The translations under genes and the position numbers were made by a program. 23,555 nt of DNA from Mnemiopsis leidyi (Eukaryota; Ctenophora; Tentaculata; Lobata; Bolinopsidae): contig JH152696.1 of the NCBI GenBank assembly GCA_000226015.1, positions 245,520 through 269,074 on the forward strand. Direction: 5' to 3'. Each line of letters starts with the position of its first letter. The first letter of the stretch is position 1. The notes beneath the pieces are model-generated. The model did not search any database and had not been told where the DNA came from. It saw nothing but the letters and a program-made list of their open reading frames with translations. Shown here piece by piece: positions 11,601 through 20,600 of this stretch.

Positions 11601-14600
11601 GCCTAGAATCCAAGTTCCAACTAGCAACCACCAAGCGATAACTAGCTTCTAACAAGCAACCAATACTAAGTATCTAACCAGAGAAACCGTTGTACCCAGC
11701 AACCATCATACAACCGCCTATATTGCCTGTTATCTCATAAATCGTACAAAACACTTACCGTTGCTTAAAACAGCGCTACAGTAAACACAGGTGTTTTTGT
11801 GAGATGTTTTCACGTGAGTCAGCAGATATGAAGGCGTTACAAATGTGGCGTCACAAAATCGACAATTCTCGTTGGGATGGCCCTCCTCCGCGCTTTCTGT
11901 CTCCCTTTCGGTTGTGTCGGTTGTGTCGCCTGGCTTTGCTTGGTGTGCCTGGGAAATCATACATTTATCAAACAAACTATCGACCAAAATATCAAACAAA
12001 CTAGTAAACAAACTACAATTAAACAAACTATCGAGCAAACAAACTATCCAACAAACTAACAAACAAACTACAAACTATCAAACAAACTGTCAAACAAACT
12101 GTCAAACAAACTAGCAAACAAACTATCAAACAAACTATCAAACAAACTATCAAACAAATTATCAAACAAATTATCAAACAAATTATCAAACAAATTATCA
12201 AACAAATTATCAAACAAATTATCTAACAAACTATCAAATAAATCATCAAACAAACTATCAAACAAATTATCAAATAAACATTTAAGCAAACTATCAAACA
12301 AACTATCAAACAAACTAACGAACAAACTTATCAAACAAACTATTAAACAAACTATCAACCAAACTATCTAACGAACTATCAAGCGTACTAACGAACTAAC
12401 TAACGAACAAACTATCGAACAAACTTACGAACAAACAAACCTCCATGACATGATTCTGGAACTCAGGAAGAGAAATATAACGTTTGTTGCACTTGATACA
12501 CTTGTAAAACTCCATTCCTTTGTGGAAGTGAGACAGATGTATATCGTACGATTCTACTGAGTTGAACTGTCGGAGAGTTGTTATTACTTGACTAGATATT
12601 ATCTGTGTTATTACTTGACTAGATATTATCTGTGTTATTACTGGACTAGATATTATCTGTGTTATTACTGGACTAGATATTATCTGTGTTATTACTGGAC
12701 TAGATATTATCTGTGTTATTAGATAATGGACTAGATAATGGAATATGGATACAATCTATGTTATCTATGGACTAGATATGATCTTGAGGTAGCCTGTACA
12801 GAGATGCAGAAAGAAGGGGTTTTTGTAAATATACTGCACCAATTTGTGCAACACTTAGGTAGTATTGATTAATTTGCACCAAACTTGAAGGCCGGGTTTT
12901 CTTCCTTTCACATTGAATTCAGTTAGCTTAGCTGCTTTCTTTCGAAATTTAATGCTGCTCTCTGTTGTTTGCAATTCTTCTTTAAATTGGTTTGAAAAAT
13001 ATGAAAACTTACAATTTTGACGGTACCCTGCTCAGCACAAGCACAACACTCGAAAGTGTGTTCTTCCTTTATGTGTAGTTTGAGAGCTACTGCGTTGGAG
13101 AATGGCTTGTTGCAGATGGTACAGTCCAGATCGTGCTTGAAACTGCGGAGAATAACTATAGTAATCACAGTGAGATAGTAACCATAGTGAGATAGTAACC
13201 ATAGTAAGATAGTAACTATAGTGAGATAGTAACCATAGTGAGATAGTAACTATAATGAGATAGTAACTATAGTGAGATAGTAACAATAGTGAGATAGTAA
13301 CTATAGTGAGATAGTAACAATAGTGAGCTAGTAACCATAGTGAGATAGTAACTATAGTGAGATAGTAACTATAGTGAGATAGTAACTATAGTGAGATAGT
13401 AATCACAGTGAGATAGTAATCACAGTGAGATAGTAACAATAGTGAGATAGTAGTCATAGTGAGATAGTAACTATAGTGAGATAGTAATCACTGTGAGATA
13501 GTAACCATAGTGAGATAGTAACTATAGTGAGATAGTAACCATAGTAAGATAGTAACTATAGTGAGATAGTAACTATAGTGAGATAGTAACTATAGCGAGA
13601 TAGTAACTATAGTGAGATAGTAACTATAGTGAGATAGTAACTATAGTGAGATAGTAACTATAGTGAGATAGTAACTATAGTGAGATAGTAACTACAGTAA
13701 GTAGTAACCAGGATAACCAAAGTAATACAGATTACAGAGAAATACAGAGACTAGCATTAGGAACAGTTAATCTCTAAAGCTTTAAGGAGAATGTTAAGAA
13801 GTAAGGGCAAATACCCAACTGGAAAAGTTTCTGGGATAGTGATTAACCATAGACCGGCTGTAAACAAACAAACCGGCTAGGACTCTAAGTGACGGTTACA
13901 AGCGTAATAAGTAGTTAAAATCCGGTGATTGAGATTACCTGATGTGTTTGTAAAGCTCGGAAGCAGTGCAGAAACTCTCGGTACACATATGACACTTGTG
14001 TGGTCTGTGTTGCTCGTGGAACGCTTTTAGGTGCAGCTCCAGGTTCCTAAATTGATTTATATATAGCCATGGCGATCGTAGTAACCATGATAACAATGAT
14101 AACAATGATAACTATAAACCATGATAACCATGGTGGACGCAAGTCATATTTATTACCAAAGCAACCATCAATGCGATGAACTAAGTTGATGAATAAGGAG
14201 TGTACAAAATGTGTCACGAGTTGAGTAAATATAAAATGTCCAACAAATAGTACCCAAAATGGTTGCTTTATATACTTAATTTCAATTGCAACTCTCAATT
14301 CTAAGACAAAACACGTAAAGAGAGTAACCTGTGCTCGCTGAAGACTTCCCTGCACAACTCGCACGGAAATATACTCTTGTGAGAGTACAAATGAGCTTGT
14401 AGTTCCACCTCGTCGTAAAACTTGTCATCACACACCGGACACGTGTATCGTTCTTCTGATTAGAAAGGGGTGTTATCGTTGTGTTATCAATTATCATAGT
14501 GTTGTCATGGTGTTATTGTTGTGTTATCATTGTGTTGTCATGGTGTTATCATCATTTTATCATAGTGTTGTCATGGTTTTATCGTTTCGTTATCATTGTA

Positions 14601-17600
14601 TTATTATTGTGTTGTCATGGTGTTATCATTGTGTTGTCATGGTGTTATCGTTGTGTTATCATAGTGTTGTCATGGTGTTATCATAGGGTTGTCATGGTGT
14701 TACATTGTGTTATCATAGTGTTGTCATGGTGTTATCGTTGTGTTATCATTGTGTTGTCATGGTTTTATCGTTGTGTTATCATAGTGTTGTCATGGTGTTA
14801 TCGTTGTGTTATCATGGTGTTGTGAGTTGTAGTGACTACAGTGAGATTGTTATCATTGCGTTGTGCGGAATTCGATGAGGGGTGTAATTATAACGCTTTT
14901 ATTTGATCACATTGCCATTATTACGATCTTCAGGGAAATAGACTTTATCTTAGTCTTACTTTAAATTCAATAAAATTGTCAAAGTTTCCAGTGCAAATGA
15001 ATCTATAGTGCCGCAATCACTGCACTACGACCAGTTGCACTGTAGTTGAGTTGGTCACTAGTTCGTTGAAACTATGCCAATGCTAAAAGCTTTTAGCACG
15101 AATGTGGTTTTAGCACGAATGTGGTTTTAGCACGAATGTGGTGAGAGCACTAGTCCACAACCTTACCGTTGCCACTGTCAATAATAGTCTTTTCAGTGGG
15201 ATGTTCGGATCTGACATGCTCCTCTAACAAAGCGTGAGTGGAGAAACTCTTCAGACAAACTCCACAATCTGACTCGTGACTAAACCTGTGAGTTCAGTTC
15301 AGTTAACAGCCACCTTGTACATAAAATTCAAGTATCACCCCGAAAATCCAGATCACGAATTTAATCAAAAGTAGGAGCGATTGAGACTAGGAATTCCATT
15401 CTTTTGTTTTGGAAGCGGACGGTGCCGATGAGGCGTGGTTCTAACGATCCTCATTACAAAAATTTATATAATACAAGGTTAATAACTAAAAAAGTGTACA
15501 GATTAATATATAGGGGCTCTGACCAGCCTCCGAAAGCCGAAAGCTCTGTACGTAGGTAAATCAGAACATAAATAATAATATGAGTTCAACAGAAATGCTC
15601 CTGTGCCTCTCTTTGACGTAAAAGTGCACATGATTTATAACAAAACGTTGCACTAACACACGCATAATCCAAGCACAAATCACATCTGTAGGGTCATGGG
15701 TCCCTACTGTTGCAGATTACGCCTTATGTAATGAAATTATATTCCCATCTTTAATGTAGTGGTACTTGCTACTGTTCTCACTAATCTCCTGTTTGAGTTC
15801 TCTTGCCAACTTGCCGGGAGCGACTCTTTCCTCTTACGACCTATAAGGTGCACAGTAAACACGTTTCCAGTAATCGAACGAGTTTTGTTTCAGTCCACTT
15901 GCTTAAGACTAGCCTGACTGCAATTCTGGGCTCGCAAGTGTAGAAATGTCACCTAACTTGGTCCAACTTTGCTGCCGTTATCCACTTTCAGTGGGCCCAC
16001 TCGTAAAGTTGCAAGAATCTGGGGTGTTGGGAAAACGCTGATCTCATTAAACAATTGGTTAGCAGTGTTCGTAACGTTTCCCACAAGGAGAACAAAACTC
16101 GCTAGAGCATCCTTGGTACAGGCGTTCGGTTTCATCAAGAGGGAATGGGTAACTCCTTCTACCGATTGTACTTTGCAGATCTTCAAAATCTACAATGCAA
16201 CTGAACTCAGCCCTTTCTCCATATTTAGTTCATTTTCCATCGAGAAATCCAACAAAATAAGTCGTGTTACACAGCACGGTTCCGTGTGTTTATTGCTGAT
16301 AGAAGTTACTGATAACAGAGCGATTAAAAGAAGTTGCAAATGCTAGACTAGTTATACGGAAATATAACTACTTTTGAAGTTTCAGCAAAATTTGACGATA
16401 TTATTAGGGGGCTACAACATAATTAACCTTCACGCAATTCCTTGTTATTTCCACGTAAACGAATTCAAGCAGATGCAATTTTACGGGCCAGGAGCACTTG
16501 AACGGTCTTATCTAAGACGAGAATATTGGGTTTTTTCTTAGTATTATCGCATCTTTCGATCAAGAAAAACAAAGCTTTATGACGAGAGTCACTAGAGCCA
16601 TATAATAGAACCTGTAGTTCTAATTGAGCCACCTTGTTTAACCCACCATCTGTTTTTAGAAAGCAAGGTATTTTGCGCTACCGCTTAGTTTTGAAGGAAT
16701 ATTTCCTCATTCATAAATGTATATTGATCTAGAAAACTTTTTGAGATCTTCTTAAAGTAAGTTTAAAGCCTTAAAGAAACATCAAGTTATATATAGTTTA
16801 AGAGTATAATTTAGCTTCAACGTTTTTATTCAATCAGAGTTAGTACTTAGTTTTAGATAAAGATTTAGCCTTACAGTTAGTTTTAGTGTTTAAGTAAAAG
16901 TTAATTGTAATAAGTCTAAAACATAAATCGTAATTACTTGATTACTTACGTAACATGTTTGAAGTAGTCACTTTGAGTTCGAAATGAAGCAGAGCACATG
17001 TCGCAGTTGAAGCGGGGCACAGCAACATTGCACGTGCTATTGGAACCTGGAGATAGGTAGGTGTTAATGCACGTGCATAACACCTTTCAGATCAGGTATA
17101 TAGAGAACGTGTTACTGCAGGTGCATAACACATTTCAGAGCAGGTATAGAAAATGTGTTACTGCAGGTGCATAACACATTTCAGTGCAGGTATAGAAAAC
17201 GTGTTACTGCAGGTGCATTACAGTACACGTATTACTATTAGTACAGGTACATTACACGTGTGACTGCTACTTACTCAAGTAAGTAAGTAGCAAGCTTCTA
17301 AGTTCGGAATAGCCTGTAGCAGGCAACGCATGAACCTAATGCTTCTGCAGACTCACACAAGTGCAAGTAAGCAGGTAGTTAAATCATGCTAGGCATGTGA
17401 CCCCAATCACGGTAGTCATCCAGTGAAGAACTGCTTTTTGCTGCATCAGTTAGTACAGCTCCCCATTTAACCCTCACACACGATTTCCCGAGCATTCGGG
17501 TAGGTGGACCGTGAGGCAGCATAGATCCGATGGAATCCTTAGCTGAGCGTCAAAGACGCTCACCCCACGACTAGGCAGCACTCGGATTCGAACTCGGAAC

Positions 17601-20600
17601 CTCTTGATAACGAAACTGACATTCTAACCAACTGCGCTACCTAGCCATTAGCTACTAACTGCAAGTACGTAATATTGTTTAGGAAGGGTCACATTTCACA
17701 AACGCTATGTGAAAAATGATAAAAAACAATTTGAGAATTTGTGAAATGTAAATCTAAACTTGTACCACGAAATTCAAAAATGAAATTTCCATTTCGACCA
17801 TGACCATGTGGATAATTCCGGGGTGTCATTGGCCATGCTCAAAATTTTTGACCATTTGACCGGGTGGCCTTCGTGAGAAGTTGTGACCCTGCAGACTCCA
17901 GCTCAACCTTTCAATAAGGTTTAATAAGGATTGACTAAACCCCCCCCCCCCCTTTATTATTGCGATAGTGGCAATAAAGCACGAGCACGAGATAGTATCA
18001 TTATGATCTTAGACCTTATATTAAATAAATGACGGTGCGAGCCTTGGCGCAAATATAGATTAAGAGGGCAATTTTTACAAAGCTTAGAGAAATTGACCGG
18101 GGCACTCGATGGAGTAATGAGCGACTGTCAGTGTCAGGCTTCAGAGCATGTGCGTTCGAAGCAGCAATGTTTCAAAATGATTTGCTTCAATCTATCGGTA
18201 TCAGTACACCAATACCCAGCAATGGTTGTTTTGCTGGAGTAAGCTAATGCTAGTTTTGCTAGCATGACTTTTTCGATTTGCGGCAATTATTTTATCCGAT
18301 TGAATGATTCAAATTACCTCAACATGTCCATTAAGCACGGTTTCCCGCCGATAATGGTTCGCAGCAAGGTAGATTTAATTATTTACAATGCTTAAATCAA
18401 TTGTGCACATTCACAATTCAGCACCTGGGACCACTTTTAATCATAATGGTCTGCATTTCCAATTCCATCTATTGGGATTAGGCTAATTAAATTACCAACT
18501 TTACTGCCGAAACGCTAAAGCACTTTCCTTAACAATAACTTATATCACCACTTCAAATTAACCGTGACCTCGGTACCAGCTACTTCTCACATCCTATATA
18601 CCTACCACTAACCACTCCCTTTTGAGTCAGACATTACATTTGTAATTTGACCTAATTTTTGTTAACTCTTGTGTTAATTCTTCATTCTTAATTCTTGTTA
18701 ATTGCCCCTTTTAACAGCTAGCTGTTTTTTACGAAATTTTGATTATGAAATGACCTGTATATTGGTCGGCCATATTATTTTCTAGTCAAGACAGTTCCCT
18801 TGATTTGTGGCGTTGAATCTTACTTTATACGGATTTCTTGAAAAATAAATCATTACTCGCAAAGTAAATCGTAAGAACAGTGAACATCAAAAGATTGATT
18901 GATCGCTGATTATGAAGGATTAGTATTTGTGAATGAATGAAATTAAATCTATATACTAAACCACTTAGTGAAATTAAGTGAAATTTAGTGAAAACTGAGT
19001 TACTATTCTTCAGTCACTTAAAATTGAGCAGCACCGTCCGTTTTTGTGGTGATTCTTGAAATGGAAGAGCTTGGTCTCCGCAAAAATTCTAAATTTACAT
19101 TATGAGCCTATGGTTACTGATATACAGCGATTACTTTAAATTGGATTTCAAGGATAACTTGAATTGTGAGCCAATCGATAGATTGATCAGCTAAAATGTA
19201 GAACCAATTGCTAAAAAACAATTAAGTGAACTGTTCAAATTGAGACTGAAAAACGCTAAAATTTGAGGATTAATCGATAACGGAGCAACGGACATATTTC
19301 GCCAATTTAAGTAATATTTTAGCTAAAACTGACGGGCCTAAGAAAAGTTTTATTTTTTAGTTTTGAATTTATCGAAATCATTAATTAGCATTGTTTCAAT
19401 GCCTTACCTGCCAAGTGCTGTAGTTCATAATAATTACGACTGTTTCTTTTCATCCTACTCCTAGGTCAGGTGCCCTACTTTTATTGGAAAGCTCAATCCC
19501 CCTCTTCCAATTATGACTGACTGATATGCTTTTCTGGTGCAAATATAGATTTGCTGCAATCTTTGATGTGGATCAATTTTAAGAGGACAATATTCACAAA
19601 GCATTCTATTTCCATTGACATGGACCTAGACACTCGACGCGATTGTCAGACTTCAGAGCATGTGCGTTCCAAGCATCAATGTTTTAGAAAGATTTGCTTC
19701 AATCTATCGGTATCAGTACACCAACACCCAGAAATCAGCATACGATTGACCTGGCTGATGTTTGTTTTGCTGGTGCATCAATATCTCAAAATTACCTCAA
19801 CATTTCCATCAAGAACGGGCTAGCACCAATAATGGTTTGCAGCAAATGAGGGATACTTAATCATATTCTTTTTATACTTATAGTTCTATAATCAATTGTC
19901 AATTAAAACTCACACATTCACAATTCAGCACCCATGACCATTTCTACTGCCACTGGTCTGCATTTCTAATTCCATCAATTGGGCGAGGCTGGTCCAATAA
20001 CTTATTCTACTGCCGAAACGCTAAAACAGGTTTCATAAAAATTACTTATACCATTACCGTTAAACACTGGCCAGTTGGCTTGGAGGGAGTTCGCCAAGAT
20101 TGGTTATTACTATTAGAGAAGCAAGAGTCTCTTGTACTGTTGAACTTGTTTCTTAGGTAGCGACTGGTTAGATTATTAGAATTTTCAATATACCGGTGAC
20201 CGATGCGCGTAGTCATATTCAATAATAATACGACCTTGAGTGTGACATTGTTTTCCGAAATTCGAAAAAAATTTTGTGTTGCTGGTATAAAATATGTGAG
20301 GTGAATCTAAATCGATTGCAATGCATGAAGGTCAAACATACTCATACCTTGTTTATTTGGTGGAGTCGACACACAAATCAAATTGGAAGTGGAAGTTAAA
20401 GTCAAAGAGGCACTGCTGACTGCGGTTGTAATTGGATGGCGCCTCCAACTTTTAAGAGGAAAATATTCACAAGGCTTATTGGAGATGATTGGGACACTCG
20501 ATGGAGTAATGAGCGACTGTCAAACTTCAGAACATGCGCGTTTAAAGCATCAATATTTCAAAATGATTTGCTTCAATCTATCGGTATCAGTACACCAATA

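Noticed and set aside
12028..12358. Overlapping open frames encoding Leu-Phe-Asp-Ser/Asn or Ile-Cys-Leu repeats
   Set aside because: They are translations of the 12-bp minisatellite in intron 8, open in several frames at once, with no splice or start context.
13150..13695. Regularly spaced repeat resembling a CRISPR array
   Set aside because: The units are 17 bp and directly adjacent with no unique spacers, and the context is a eukaryotic intron.
14481..14825. A 114-codon plus-strand frame rich in Val/Ile/Leu/Ser/Trp/Cys/Tyr
   Set aside because: Pure translation of the intron 4 minisatellite. The hydrophobic pattern follows the repeat period.
15969..16346. A 125-codon plus-strand frame in intron 3
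   Set aside because: No recognisable domain. The minus strand looks at least as protein-like, and neither is convincing.
17571..17646. A functional tRNA gene
   Set aside because: The T stem has mismatches at three of five positions and the sequence continues as a SINE body.
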